The notes: generated by a model from the letters alone, not told the origin. Counted from the stretch's first letter, positions 28,326 to 38,526 are shown. The stretch is 57,790 nucleotides of DNA from Rhodopseudomonas palustris (GCA_016215605.1 JACRJB010000038.1:1-57790), one strand, 5' to 3'. Translations and numbers: made by a program.

Positions 28326-28478
28326 CGGTCCACCGAGCCGGACATCCGCCGAGCCGGACCGCGCCAACTAACAGCCGTCGCCGGCGCCCGGCGGGGCGGT
28401 TTCGCCGGCTGGCGCATGGCAAACCGTTTGTCAACGAAATCGCTCATTTACGAGCGATTAAGCTTTCCCGTGTATTAC
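28326..28478. other. Intergenic region upstream of candidate sRNA
   Basis: No coding frame is evident. CGCTCATTTACGAGCG (28441-28456) is a perfect 6-bp dyad upstream of the candidate sRNA, and TATTAC at 28473-28478 could serve as a -10 element, but no matching -35 is clear. Confidence 0.3.
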
Positions 28479-28577
28479 TCGGCTTGTCCATCTTTGGACC
28501 GAGTGGCTCCTGTCCACTCTGTTTTGACGCCTCCCTGTTATCAACTTCAAAGCCGCCGGAAACGGCGGCTCTTTTTT
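28479..28577 (+). ncRNA. Candidate trans-acting sRNA
   Basis: About 100 nt with a 5' hairpin (GTCCA 28486-28490 with TGGAC 28495-28499, loop TCTT), an unpaired CCTCCC segment (28530-28535) able to pair with Shine-Dalgarno sequences, and a strong terminator (perfect 8-bp stem AGCCGCCG/CGGCGGCT, GAAA tetraloop, CTTTTTT). No gene upstream could use this terminator except DUF1192, more than 200 bp away. Layout resembles Hfq-dependent alphaproteobacterial sRNAs such as AbcR, but I cannot assign a family. Confidence 0.55.
28551..28577 (+). terminator. Rho-independent terminator with GAAA tetraloop
   Basis: Stem 28551-28558 with 28563-28570, loop GAAA 28559-28562, then CTTTTTT. Probable 3' end of the candidate sRNA. 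Confidence 0.85.
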
Positions 28578-28753
28578 GCGCATTGTTAATCTCGTCACGG
28601 TTTCGTCACTGCCGGCGTTGATCCTTCCGCAGCAGTCGGCGTTAACCGTTGCAGACGCGCGCGCTGGACTCCCGGCGTCGCCCGCGCAATGATTTGTTCA
28701 TCATAAGCCGGCGCCTGAGCCGGCAGCGTAATCGATAGCGTGAGGCGTTAACC

Positions 28754-29269
28754 ATGTCGGAAGTTTCGCAGAGCGAAGCCCCGCTCGTCGTGCTGAGCGA
28801 ACGGCTCACAAATTCGGCGGCTTTCACCGCGCTGTTTCGCGAGGGGATGGACTTGGTCGAGGAGACCGCGGCCTATCTCGACGGCGACGGCCGCGCCGAG
28901 GCGAAAGTGCTCGAGCGATCCGTCAGCCTGACCTACGCCACCGAGAGCATGCGGCTCACCACGCGGCTGATGCAGCTGGCGTCCTGGTTGCTGCTGCATC
29001 GGGCGGTGAAGGAAGGCGAGATGACGCTGATCCAGGCCAACCGGGAAAAGTCCAAGGTCAAGCTGTCGGCCGCCGATCCCGGCGCGCCGGACACGCTGGA
29101 GCGGCTGCCGGAGCAGCTGCAGTCGCTGATCGCCCGTTCGATGAGCCTGCAGGCCCGGATCCGCCGGCTGGACGCCTCGATGCACATGCCGCCGCCCTCG
29201 GAGCGCGCCCCGATCGGGAACCCGCTGGTGCCGCAGCTCAACATGCTGAAGGCGGCGTTCGAGCGCTGA
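28754..29269 (+). CDS. rcdA: Regulator of CtrA degradation RcdA (DUF1465)
   Basis: 171-residue protein of the DUF1465/RcdA family: RLTNSAAFTALFREGMDLVEETAAYLDG, RLTTRLMQLASWLLLHRAVKEGEM and QLQSLIARSMSLQARI are its helical segments (three-helix bundle). RcdA, with CpdR and PopA, delivers CtrA to ClpXP. The C-terminal tail after residue 150 is low-complexity and probably disordered, as in Caulobacter RcdA. Confidence 0.88.
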   Translation: MSEVSQSEAPLVVLSERLTNSAAFTALFREGMDLVEETAAYLDGDGRAEAKVLERSVSLTYATESMRLTTRLMQLASWLLLHRAVKEGEMTLIQANREKSKVKLSAADPGAPDTLERLPEQLQSLIARSMSLQARIRRLDASMHMPPPSERAPIGNPLVPQLNMLKAAFER

Positions 29270-29310
29270 GCCCGATCGGCTCGCCCGCCGGCCAATCATG
29301 ACGCAACAAA

Positions 29311-29338
29311 AAACGCCCCGCGCAGCCGCGGGGCGTTT
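29311..29338. terminator. Bidirectional terminator between rcdA and rpmE
   Basis: Perfect 12-bp stem (29311-29322 with 29327-29338) with CAGC loop; T-run on the plus side and A-run (29308-29313) on the minus side. Serves the convergent rcdA and rpmE transcripts. Confidence 0.9.
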
Positions 29339-29369
29339 TGAATCCGGGGCCCGGAGGCCGGCCGGACAA

Positions 29370-29597
29370 TCAATCTTTCTTGAGGAAGCCCGAGAACTTC
29401 TTCTGGAAGCGCGAGACACGGCCGCCGCGATCCAGCACCTGCTGGGTGCCGCCGGTCCAGGCCGGATGCGAGCGGGGGTCGATGTCGAGGTTCAGCTTGT
29501 CGCCTTCCTTGCCCCAGGTCGACCGCGTCTGATATTCGGTGCCGTCGGTCATGACGACGGTAATGTTATGATAATCCGGGTGAATTTCGGTCTTCAT
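29370..29597 (-). CDS. rpmE: 50S ribosomal protein L31
   Basis: 75-residue L31: [22 protein letters not shown] opening (abbreviated), [12 protein letters not shown] and RVSRFQKKF. It has no CxxC zinc pair, so it is the C-minus (zinc-independent) form. ATG at 29597 is preceded by AAGGG. Confidence 0.96.
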
Positions 29598-29812
29598 GGG
29601 ATATCCCTTGCGCGCGGCGGCGCCTCGGTCGCGATGATTTGGGGCGAATTTGCGCGCTCTATATCGCAGCGACGCCCCTAAGACAAGGTATCGCCGTTGC
29701 CGTGATCCCAATACCGCAATGTCCCGGATTTGCCAGCCGCCGCGGTTGAGGCCTATGTGGGGTCGGCTGGAAGGCCTCTAATTGTGAAGATGCAGTTCGA
29801 TTGGCAGTTCCG

Positions 29813-31717
<1,905 letters not shown>

Positions 31718-31725
31718 TTGCTTCC

Positions 31726-31865
31726 AACCCTCTCCCCTTGTGGGAGAGGGTGGCTTCGCGCAGCGAAGCCGGGTGAGGGGAAGCCGCAAACACTACGTTC
31801 GCGCCTTCCCCCTCATCCGACGCAGGCTTCGCCTGCGCCACCTTCTCCCACAAGGGGAGAAGGGA
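31726..31865. repeat. Palindromic intergenic repeat, CTCTCCC type
   Basis: Outer arms CCTCTCCCCTTGTGGGAGA and TTCTCCCACAAGGGGAGAAGG, with internal hairpins GGCTTCGCGCAGCGAAGCC and GCAGGCTTCGCCTGC. Nearly identical in its left half to the copy at 44097. Confidence 0.8.
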
Positions 31866-31870
31866 AGTGC

Positions 31871-32314
31871 TCACGGCGCCCACCGCAGGTTCAGCACCGG
31901 CCGGCCCGAGCTGTTCACTTCCTCGCCGGTGGTGACGAAACCGGCGCGCTGGTAGAACTTGATCGCGCGGTAATTGTCGGCGTTGACCTTGAGGGTGACT
32001 TCGCGCGGCGATAGCCGCTTGGCCTCGTCGACCAGCGCGCCGGCGAGGCCGGTGCCCCATTGCTCCGGGCCGACCACGAGCTGATCGAGATAACCGGATG
32101 CATCGATGGTGACGAAGCCGGTCAGCGCGCCGTCCTGTTCGGCGACGACGATCGCGGCTTGCGGCACCAGCTCGCTGCGCCAGCGTTCACGCCACCAGTC
32201 GAGCCGCTTGTTGAAGTCGATCGCCGGATAAGCGAGCTGCCAGGTGCGGTGCCAGAGGTCGATCGCCGCGTCCTCGTCGGCGTCGCGATAGCGGCGGAGG
32301 GTGAAGGGGGGCAT
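31871..32314 (-). CDS. GNAT family acetyltransferase
   Basis: 147-residue N-acyltransferase with the acetyl-CoA loop EQWGTGLAGALVDEAK and the C-terminal NYRAIKFYQRAGFV. Substrate unknown. The ATG at 32314 gives a standard GNAT N terminus (FTLRRYRDADEDAAIDLW). Confidence 0.88.
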   Translation of the reverse strand: MPPFTLRRYRDADEDAAIDLWHRTWQLAYPAIDFNKRLDWWRERWRSELVPQAAIVVAEQDGALTGFVTIDASGYLDQLVVGPEQWGTGLAGALVDEAKRLSPREVTLKVNADNYRAIKFYQRAGFVTTGEEVNSSGRPVLNLRWAP

Positions 32315-32334
32315 CGCGGCGGCCTCACTCACGG

Positions 32335-32486
32335 CCGTCATTCCGGGGCGCCGCGCAGCGGCGAACCCGGAATCCATATTCCCCGCATTCGAGGCTGTTG
32401 CGCACCGCCGGAGCTGGAGGGCTTGAACGTGAGCAGAGGGGTTATGGATTCCGGGTTCGCGCTCCGCGCGCCCCGGAATGACGAAC
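32335..32486. repeat. Palindromic intergenic repeat, GTCATTCCGG type
   Basis: Left arm GTCATTCCGGGGCGC...GGATTCC, right arm GGATTCC...GCGCCCCGGAATGAC, forming one long hairpin. Related to the copies at 54288-54506. Confidence 0.78.
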
Positions 32487-32516
32487 GATGGGGTGGAGAC
32501 GCGCGCAAAGCCATCC

Positions 32517-33542
32517 TCATCGCTCCGTCAGCTTCAGTTCGATGCGGCGGTTACGTTTGTAGGCTTCCTCGGTGTTGGCGGTGTCGAGCGGCTGGAATTC
32601 GGCGAAGCCGGCGGCGACCAGGCGCTGCGCCGGGACGCCGAGCGACACCAGATACTGCACCACCGAGATGGCGCGGGCGCTCGACAGCTCCCAGTTCGAC
32701 TTGAACGCGCCGAAGATCGGCCGCCGGTCGGTGTGGCCGTCGACGCGCAGCACCCAGCCGATTTCCGGGGGGATCTTCTTGTCGAGTTCGGTCAGCGCGG
32801 TGGCGAGCTTGTCGAGCTCGGCGCGGCCCTCGGGCAGCAGCAGCGCCTGTCCGGTGTCGAAGAACACTTCGGACTGGAACACGAAGCGGTCGCCGACGAT
32901 GCGGATGTCCGGGCGGTCGCCGAGGATGGCGCGCAGCCGGCCGAAGAATTCCGAGCGATAGCGCGACAATTCCTGCACCCGCTGCGCCAGCGCCAGATTC
33001 AGCCGCTGGCCAAGATCGGCGATCCGGCCCTGCGATTCCTTGTCGCGCTTCTCCGAGGCGTCGAGCGCTTCTTCCAGCGCGGCGAGCTGGCGGCGCAGCG
33101 CCGAGATCTGCTGGTTCAGCACCTCGACCTGGGCGAGCGCCCGGGCCGACAGCTGCTTCTCCGACTCCAGCGCCTTGCCGAGCTCGCCGGCGCGGCCGGC
33201 GGCGTCGCTGCCGGCGCCGGCGAGGCCGTCATACAGCCCCTTGACGCGGTCGCGCTCGCTCTGCGCCGCGGACAGCCCGGCGCGGACCTGCGACAGCTGG
33301 TCTTCGAGATTGAGTTTGCCGAGCTTCTCCAGCGACAGCAGATCGTTGAGCTGCGCGATCCTGGCGTTCAGCTCCTGCAGTGCCTTGTCCTTGCCGGTGA
33401 CCTCCTGCGACAGGAAGAATTGCACCACCAGAAACACCGACAGCAGAAACACGATGCCGAGGATCAGCGTCGACAGCGCGTCGACGAATCCCGGCCAGTA
33501 GTTGAACCCGGCCTCCTGCCGCCGTCCACGCGCGAGGGCCAT
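32517..33542 (-). CDS. OmpA/MotB-like peptidoglycan-anchored stator subunit with coiled coil
   Basis: 341 residues: one transmembrane helix (about 17-42) that carries an Asp (D21 in FVDALSTL) at the place of the proton-binding Asp of MotB; a long coiled coil (about 50-190); an OmpA-type peptidoglycan-binding domain (about 210-335; VDGHTDRRP and NWELSSARA). Pairs with the MotA/TolQ-like gene at 33808. No flagellar, Tol or ExbD motifs identify its motor. Confidence 0.85.
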   Translation of the reverse strand: MALARGRRQEAGFNYWPGFVDALSTLILGIVFLLSVFLVVQFFLSQEVTGKDKALQELNARIAQLNDLLSLEKLGKLNLEDQLSQVRAGLSAAQSERDRVKGLYDGLAGAGSDAAGRAGELGKALESEKQLSARALAQVEVLNQQISALRRQLAALEEALDASEKRDKESQGRIADLGQRLNLALAQRVQELSRYRSEFFGRLRAILGDRPDIRIVGDRFVFQSEVFFDTGQALLLPEGRAELDKLATALTELDKKIPPEIGWVLRVDGHTDRRPIFGAFKSNWELSSARAISVVQYLVSLGVPAQRLVAAGFAEFQPLDTANTEEAYKRNRRIELKLTER

Positions 33543-33610
33543 CAGTGCGCTCCTGTCGCGAGCGTCGCGACTTGCACGGAGTGCTCCCTCGCATCGATCA
33601 GGGGCCGCTT

Positions 33611-33770
33611 CCTCTCCCCGCATGCGGCGAGCTCCCTCGCCCCGCTCTTGCGGGGAGAGGGGTGGGGTGAGGGGCGACGCGGGCACTGACTCTCGGCCTC
33701 GCGGAGGCGCCCCCTCACCCGACGCGCATCTGGCGATGCGCGTCGACCTCTCCCCGCACGCGGGGAGAGG
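33611..33770. repeat. Palindromic intergenic repeat, CTCTCCCCGC type
   Basis: Several copies of CCTCTCCCCGC and GCGGGGAGAGG flank GATGCGC dyads. A variant of the family at 31726 and 44097. It separates the two stator-like genes. Confidence 0.72.
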
Positions 33771-33807
33771 TTACTCAGTGCGTGGGGCCGATGCCGTGCC
33801 CGCGCCA

Positions 33808-34806
33808 TCAGCTCTTCTCCGGCTGGCGCACCAGCGCGGTCAGCAGGTCCTTGATCTCGCGGTTCTGCTCGCCCTGGGCGTCGGCCCATTCGCGGATCAT
33901 CTGCTGTTCGTTGCGCATGTGTGCGACCAGGCTCTGGATGGCGTCGGCGAGGTTGGCCATCGCCGCGGTGGTGGCGCGGTTGGCGCCGCCGTCTTCCAGC
34001 GTCAGCCGCAGCCGCTCGATTGCGCTCTGCAATTCGCTGCTGCCGCCGATGCCGCCTTCCGCGGGGGCGCCGCGCACCGTCGAGGCCAGCCAGTCTTCGA
34101 GGTCGGTGTAGAACCGGTTCTGCGCCTGGCTCGACTGCAGATCGAGGAAGCCGAGCACCAGCGAGCCGGCGAGGCCGAACAGCGACGACGAGAACGAGAT
34201 GCCCATGCCGCCGAGCGGCGCCGCGAGGCCTTCTTTCAGCGTATCGAACAGCGAGCCGGCGTCGCCCGTCACCTTGAGCCCGCCGATCACCCCGCCGATC
34301 GAACCGACGGTCTCGATCAGGCCCCAGAAGGTGCCGAGCAGGCCGAGAAACACCAGCAGGCCGGTCATGTAGCGTGAGATGTCGCGCGCCTCGTCGAGCC
34401 TTGTGGCGATCGAGTCGAGCAGATGCCGCATGATCTGCGGCGAGATCGAGATTCGGCCGTTGCGCTCGCCGCCGAGCATCGCCGCCATCGGCGCCAGCAG
34501 CGTCGGCCGGCGGTCCAGCGCCAGGCCCGGATCGGCGAGGCGGAAATTATTGACCCAGGCGACCTCGGGATACAGCCGGATCACCTGCCGGAACGCCAGC
34601 ACGATGCCGATCGCCAGCACCGCCAGGATCAGCGCGTTGAGCCCCGGATTGGCGAGAAACGCCGCCACCACCTGCTTGTACAGCACGACCGCGATCAGTC
34701 CGCACAGCACCAGGAAGACCAGCATCCGTACCAGGAAGATCCGCGGCGACGACAGCTTGGTGAGTTCGATCTCCATCGCCGAGCGGGAAGAGGAGCCAGA
34801 TGCCAT
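33808..34806 (-). CDS. MotA/TolQ/ExbB-like proton channel subunit
   Basis: 332 residues with hydrophobic segments at about 24-43, 55-73, 150-170 and 195-220 and a conserved stretch LGTFWGLIETVGSI followed by GMGISFSSSLFGLAGSLV, typical of the proton-channel superfamily. Likely to form an ion-driven stator with the OmpA-like protein encoded just downstream. Start at 34806 has a GGAG site; a GTG at 34851 is less likely. Confidence 0.85.
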   Translation of the reverse strand: MASGSSSRSAMEIELTKLSSPRIFLVRMLVFLVLCGLIAVVLYKQVVAAFLANPGLNALILAVLAIGIVLAFRQVIRLYPEVAWVNNFRLADPGLALDRRPTLLAPMAAMLGGERNGRISISPQIMRHLLDSIATRLDEARDISRYMTGLLVFLGLLGTFWGLIETVGSIGGVIGGLKVTGDAGSLFDTLKEGLAAPLGGMGISFSSSLFGLAGSLVLGFLDLQSSQAQNRFYTDLEDWLASTVRGAPAEGGIGGSSELQSAIERLRLTLEDGGANRATTAAMANLADAIQSLVAHMRNEQQMIREWADAQGEQNREIKDLLTALVRQPEKS

Positions 34807-35014
34807 CGCGCGTTCGATCTCCGGTTTGCCGGGAGCGGCTGTTTGCACCACTATCGCACAGTGCGGCGGGGAAGGAAGGCTCGGCAGTGGTTATCCGCTA
34901 CTCCGTGACTCCACTCCCCGGTGTCACATCCCCATCCCGGAACCGGGCCTTGAAACTGGACTTGAACCGGCACGTAATTGCAGGGCACGTGTCGCGACCA
35001 CAGATGGTGATTGG

Positions 35015-35854
35015 ATGACGGTTTTGTATCTCGAGGCTCTGGTGGCGATCGGGTTGTCGCTGGCGGTGCTGATGGCGGGCGCCTGGGTGGTGCAGCAGAA
35101 GACCGGCAATTCCGGCTGGGTCGACACTATCTGGACGTTTTCGCTCGGCCTGGTCGGCGCCGGCGCGGCGTTGTGGCCGGTCGAGGGCGTGGCGCCGAAT
35201 GCGCGGCAATGGCTGGTCGCGGCGCTGGTGGTCGCGTGGTCGGTGCGGCTCGGCTCGCACATCGCCGCCCGCACCCGGCACGTCACCGACGATCCGCGCT
35301 ACGCGGCCTATGCCAAGGACTGGGGCGCGGACGCGCCGAAGAAGATGTTCATCTTCCTGCAGCAGCAGGCCTACGCCTCGATCGCGCTGGTGTTCGCGAT
35401 CTTCGTCGCGGCGCGCGCGCCGGCGGGCGATCTGCGCGTGCAGGACTATGTCGGCATCCTGATCCTCGCGATCGGCATCGCCGGCGAAGGGCTCGCCGAC
35501 TCGCAGCTCAAGGCGTTCCGCGAAAACCCCGCCAACAAGGGCAAGGTCTGCGATGCCGGGTTGTGGGGCTGGTCGCGGCACCCGAACTACTTCTTCGAAT
35601 GGTTCGGCTGGCTGGCTTATCCGGTGATCGCGATTCCGTTCGCCGACCCGCTGTCCTACCCGTGGGGCTATGCGGCGCTGCTGGCGCCGCTGTTCATGTA
35701 CTGGATCCTGGTGCACCTCACCGGCATTCCGCCGCTGGAGGAGCAGATGCTCAAATCGCGCGGCGAGCGCTACAAGGCGTACCAGGCGCGCACCAGCAAG
35801 TTCTTCCCGTTGCCGCCCGGCAATCCGTCGCCGAGGAGCACCGCCACGCCATGA
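35015..35854 (+). CDS. DUF1295 family membrane protein (steroid 5-alpha-reductase-like)
   Basis: 279 residues, about seven transmembrane helices, with GLWGWSRHPNYFFEWFGWLAY and the C-terminal GERYKAYQARTSKFFP that define DUF1295. The fold is shared with sterol reductases and isoprenylcysteine methyltransferases. Coupled by ATGA to a cyclopropane synthase-like gene; such pairs may modify fatty acyl chains of membrane lipids, which is inference. Confidence 0.87.
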   Translation: MTVLYLEALVAIGLSLAVLMAGAWVVQQKTGNSGWVDTIWTFSLGLVGAGAALWPVEGVAPNARQWLVAALVVAWSVRLGSHIAARTRHVTDDPRYAAYAKDWGADAPKKMFIFLQQQAYASIALVFAIFVAARAPAGDLRVQDYVGILILAIGIAGEGLADSQLKAFRENPANKGKVCDAGLWGWSRHPNYFFEWFGWLAYPVIAIPFADPLSYPWGYAALLAPLFMYWILVHLTGIPPLEEQMLKSRGERYKAYQARTSKFFPLPPGNPSPRSTATP

Positions 35855-36876
35855 GTCTGATTTCCTCGATCATCGGCGCCGCCGAACGGGTGCCGCTGCC
35901 CGATCCCGTGATCCGCGCCGCGATCAACCGGCTGTGCGCCCGCACGGCGGCCAAGATGGCGGAGGGTAACGAGATCGCCGACGCCGCCTTCGCCCGCGAG
36001 ATGGCGGCGCGCGACGTCGCCGAACACACCGACGTCGCCAACGCCCAGCACTACGAAGTGCCGACGGCGTTCTTCGGCAAGGTACTCGGCCCGAACCGCA
36101 AATACTCGTCGTGCTTCTATCGCGAGGCCGACAGCACGCTGGCGCAGGCCGAAGACGAAGCGCTGCGGCTGACCATGGAGCACGCCGATCTGCGCGACGG
36201 CCAGAGCATTCTCGAGCTCGGCTGCGGCTGGGGCTCGCTGTCGCTGGCGATGGCGCGGCAGTTTCCGTATTCGGAGATCGTCGCGGTGTCGAATTCGGCG
36301 TCGCAGCGCAAATACATCGAAGGCGAGGCGATCGCGCGGGATCTGCCGAATCTGCGCGTGGTCACCAGCGACATGAACGTGTTCGAGCCGCACGCGCAGT
36401 TCGACCGGATCGTCTCGGTCGAGATGTTCGAGCACATGATGAACTGGCGCAAGCTGCTGACCTGGATCCACGGCTGGCTGAAGCCGGGCGGCCTGTTCTT
36501 CATGCACATCTTCACCCATCGCTGCGGCGCCTATCTGTTCGATCGCGCCGACACCGAGGACTGGATCGCGCAGCATTTCTTCACCGGCGGGGTGATGCCG
36601 AGCCACAAGCTGATCAGGCAGTACTCGGATCTGTTCACCATCGACGAGCAATGGCGCTGGAGCGGTCGGCACTATCAGCGGACCGCCGAAGACTGGCTGG
36701 TCAATTTCGACGCGCATCGCGACGAGATCGAAGCCGTTCTGCGCCCGGTCTATGGCGACGACACCGCGCTGTGGATGCGGCGCTGGCGCTGGTTCTTCCT
36801 CGCCACGTCGGGCCTGTTCGGCTACGCCGACGGCGACGAATGGGGCGTCAGTCACTATCGGCTGAAGCCGGTGTGA
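35851..36876 (+). CDS. Cyclopropane-fatty-acyl-phospholipid synthase family methyltransferase
   Basis: 341 residues with SAM motif ILELGCGWGSLSLAMA, SNSASQRKYIEG and the CFA-type VSVEMFEHM. QHYEVPTAFF and GPNRKYSSCFY are also typical. Expected to methylate acyl chains of phospholipids with SAM. Shorter N-terminal part than classic Cfa, closer to the methyltransferases paired with DUF1295 genes. Confidence 0.87.
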   Translation: MSLISSIIGAAERVPLPDPVIRAAINRLCARTAAKMAEGNEIADAAFAREMAARDVAEHTDVANAQHYEVPTAFFGKVLGPNRKYSSCFYREADSTLAQAEDEALRLTMEHADLRDGQSILELGCGWGSLSLAMARQFPYSEIVAVSNSASQRKYIEGEAIARDLPNLRVVTSDMNVFEPHAQFDRIVSVEMFEHMMNWRKLLTWIHGWLKPGGLFFMHIFTHRCGAYLFDRADTEDWIAQHFFTGGVMPSHKLIRQYSDLFTIDEQWRWSGRHYQRTAEDWLVNFDAHRDEIEAVLRPVYGDDTALWMRRWRWFFLATSGLFGYADGDEWGVSHYRLKPV

Positions 36877-37074
36877 GTTGTGCGCGCGGGATGTCGCGCG
36901 ATTTTGTCGCGGCGCCGTTCACGACATGGTGAAATGTCGCGCAGGGCGCTGGTTCGCGGCGAAAACCGATTAACGATCAACTAACTACGCGACACTAATC
37001 GCGCGATCCGGCGGCCCCGCGCGGGTGCGGATTTGATCCGGCGCAATGCCGGCCAACGGTACTGGCGTCTACCT

Positions 37075-37096
37075 TCCTGTCCCAGAAAAGACAGGA
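37075..37096 (+). promoter_or_regulatory. Hairpin that covers the ribosome-binding site
   Basis: TCCTGTC (37075-37081) pairs perfectly with GACAGGA (37090-37096), loop CCAGAAAA. The right arm contains most of the AGGAG Shine-Dalgarno of the gene at 37105, so folding should limit translation. Confidence 0.5.
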
Positions 37097-37104
37097 GATG
37101 TCGC

Positions 37105-37305
37105 GTGTATCTCGATTCGCTCGGTTCGCTTGTGTTGTTCCTGACCTGCGCTGTCGCCCCCGCCTTGATCGCGTTTCTGGTGGTCGACGACGTCCGGCAG
37201 AGACTGTTCCGGCAAACGCAGCCGCGGCAGCCGGAACCGGTCGTGACCGCGCCCGCGCCGGTGCGCGCGCGTCGGATCGGCCTGTTCGCCTGGGCGAATT
37301 CCTGA
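37105..37305 (+). CDS. Small membrane protein, 66 aa
   Basis: GTG start with AGGAG 9 bases upstream. One hydrophobic helix (about 8-30, LGSLVLFLTCAVAPALIAFLVV in part) followed by a Pro/Arg-rich tail. No family recognised. Followed after about 85 bp by another small membrane protein gene on the same strand. Confidence 0.6.
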   Translation: MYLDSLGSLVLFLTCAVAPALIAFLVVDDVRQRLFRQTQPRQPEPVVTAPAPVRARRIGLFAWANS

Positions 37306-37389
37306 TCGCGTATCGCGTAATGACAGGCGGCGCACCCGCCGCCGGCGTTTCCGGGTGCAAACATCAGAAACCACAGTGAGGATGAAGCC

Positions 37390-37587
37390 TTGACCATTGT
37401 TGCATTGATCGCTGCGATCTACGTGCTGGTCGGCCTGATCGGTCTCGTCGCGCTGGTCGTCGGCGGGCGCGAGATGATGTCCGAGACGGCGCACTGGAAG
37501 CGTTTCGACGACGCGCATTACTGGGACGACGCCGCCGAAGACTGGCGCCCCCACGAGCACCTCGCCGTCGCCTCGCAGGCGCGCTGA
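37390..37587 (+). CDS. Small membrane protein, 65 aa
   Basis: Starts with TTG behind GAGGA. N-terminal helix (IVALIAAIYVLVGLIGLVALVV, residues 3-24) and an acidic/aromatic soluble tail (HWKRFDDAHYWDDAAEDW). Function unknown. A strong hairpin terminator follows at 37631. Confidence 0.6.
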   Translation: MTIVALIAAIYVLVGLIGLVALVVGGREMMSETAHWKRFDDAHYWDDAAEDWRPHEHLAVASQAR

Positions 37588-37630
37588 GGCGCGGCGCACG
37601 CGCATCCAACACCGATGACTTGAAGGTTAT

Positions 37631-37662
37631 ACCGGCATCCGCCTCGTCAGGCGGGTGCCGGT
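37631..37662 (+). terminator. Terminator between small membrane protein and HTH genes
   Basis: 14-bp stem with one G-U type mismatch (37631-37644 with 37649-37662), loop CGTC, then TTCGTTTC. It overlaps the last codons of the convergent HTH gene. Confidence 0.65.
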
Positions 37663-37895
37663 TTCGTTTCGGAGGTGCTCGTTTCGGAAGGATCGGGCAC
37701 GAACTCGAGAATATCGCCGGGCTGGCAATCGAGCGCCGTACAGATCCGCTCCAGCGTGTCGAAGCGGATGCCCTTCACCTTGCCTGATTTCAGCAGCGAG
37801 ACGTTCTGCTCGGTGATGCCGATGCGCTCGGCGAGTTCTTTGGAGCGCATCTTGCGCCGCGCCAGCATGACGTCGAGATTGACCACGATCGCCAT
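37647..37895 (-). CDS. Cro/CI-type helix-turn-helix regulator (HTH_26, YozG-like)
   Basis: 82 residues, almost only a helix-turn-helix: MLARRKMRSKELAERIGITEQNVSLLKSGKVKGIRFDTLERIC (abbreviated). Ends with ILEFVPDPS, typical of the YozG type. Lies 3 bp downstream of the DUF2975 gene, a well known pairing in which the HTH protein represses the unit. The perfect 23-bp dyad at 38504 is its probable operator. Confidence 0.88.
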   Translation of the reverse strand: MAIVVNLDVMLARRKMRSKELAERIGITEQNVSLLKSGKVKGIRFDTLERICTALDCQPGDILEFVPDPSETSTSETKPAPA

Positions 37896-37898
37896 CGG

Positions 37899-38474
37899 CT
37901 ACACGAAGCTCGCATTCTCGTCGGCGAGCCGCGTCGCCTCGCGCATCACCGCCGCGACCGCGATCAGCACGCCGCCGACGATCACCGAAATGTAGTCGTT
38001 GCTGGAGAAGCTCAGCACCAGCAGCCTCTGCCCCGGCGGGTTGCCGAGCGACAGCACCAGCGCCAACACGGTCGCCGTCAGCGGGCCGAGCGCCCCCTGC
38101 GCCGCCACCGCGATGCCGAAGCGCTGCAGATGCGTCGCCGTCGCCGCGGTGAAGACGCGCCCGCGCGCGAAATCGCCGAACAACGCGCGCACGTTCAACA
38201 ATCCCCACACCAGCACGGCGACCGGCACCGCGATGATGATCGCGGCCAGCGCCTGATTGCCGGCGTCGAGCGGCAGCCGCGTGCCGATCTCGCCGAGTTT
38301 CGTCAGCAGCAGATTGCGGGTCCAGCTCTGGAACACGAAGGCGGCGCCGAGCAGGCCGACGATCAGCACGATGCCGCCCGTCGTCACCCATTGCATCGCG
38401 CGCGACAGCCGCACCAGCCGGGCCGCGGCCGGGACGTCCGGCTCCGTCGAGGCCATCGAGGAAGGCGCTTGCAT
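37899..38474 (-). CDS. DUF2975 membrane protein
   Basis: 191 residues with four hydrophobic helices and the DUF2975 motif FARGRVFTAATATHLQRFGIAV. Function unknown; members are encoded next to a YozG-like HTH protein, as here, and the pair may sense membrane state. First gene of the unit. Confidence 0.85.
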   Translation of the reverse strand: MQAPSSMASTEPDVPAAARLVRLSRAMQWVTTGGIVLIVGLLGAAFVFQSWTRNLLLTKLGEIGTRLPLDAGNQALAAIIIAVPVAVLVWGLLNVRALFGDFARGRVFTAATATHLQRFGIAVAAQGALGPLTATVLALVLSLGNPPGQRLLVLSFSSNDYISVIVGGVLIAVAAVMREATRLADENASFV

Positions 38475-38503
38475 TGCGGAACTCCATCATCTATTTCGAG
38501 ATG

Positions 38504-38526
38504 AAATTATCGTATTACGATAATTT
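38504..38526. promoter_or_regulatory. Perfect 23-bp operator-like palindrome
   Basis: AAATTATCGT-ATT-ACGATAATTT, 10-bp perfect arms with 3-bp spacer, 30 bp upstream of the DUF2975 start and 26 bp before the divergent lipoprotein start. Best explained as the binding site of the HTH protein at 37647, which would control both directions. Confidence 0.75.

Noticed and set aside
31726-31865. CRISPR array
   Set aside because: The repeats are palindromic and paired, not regularly spaced direct repeats, and no cas genes occur.
32517-34806. Zorya anti-phage system
   Set aside because: Only ZorA/ZorB-like genes are present; flanking genes (GNAT, DUF1295, cyclopropane synthase) are not ZorC, ZorD or ZorE.
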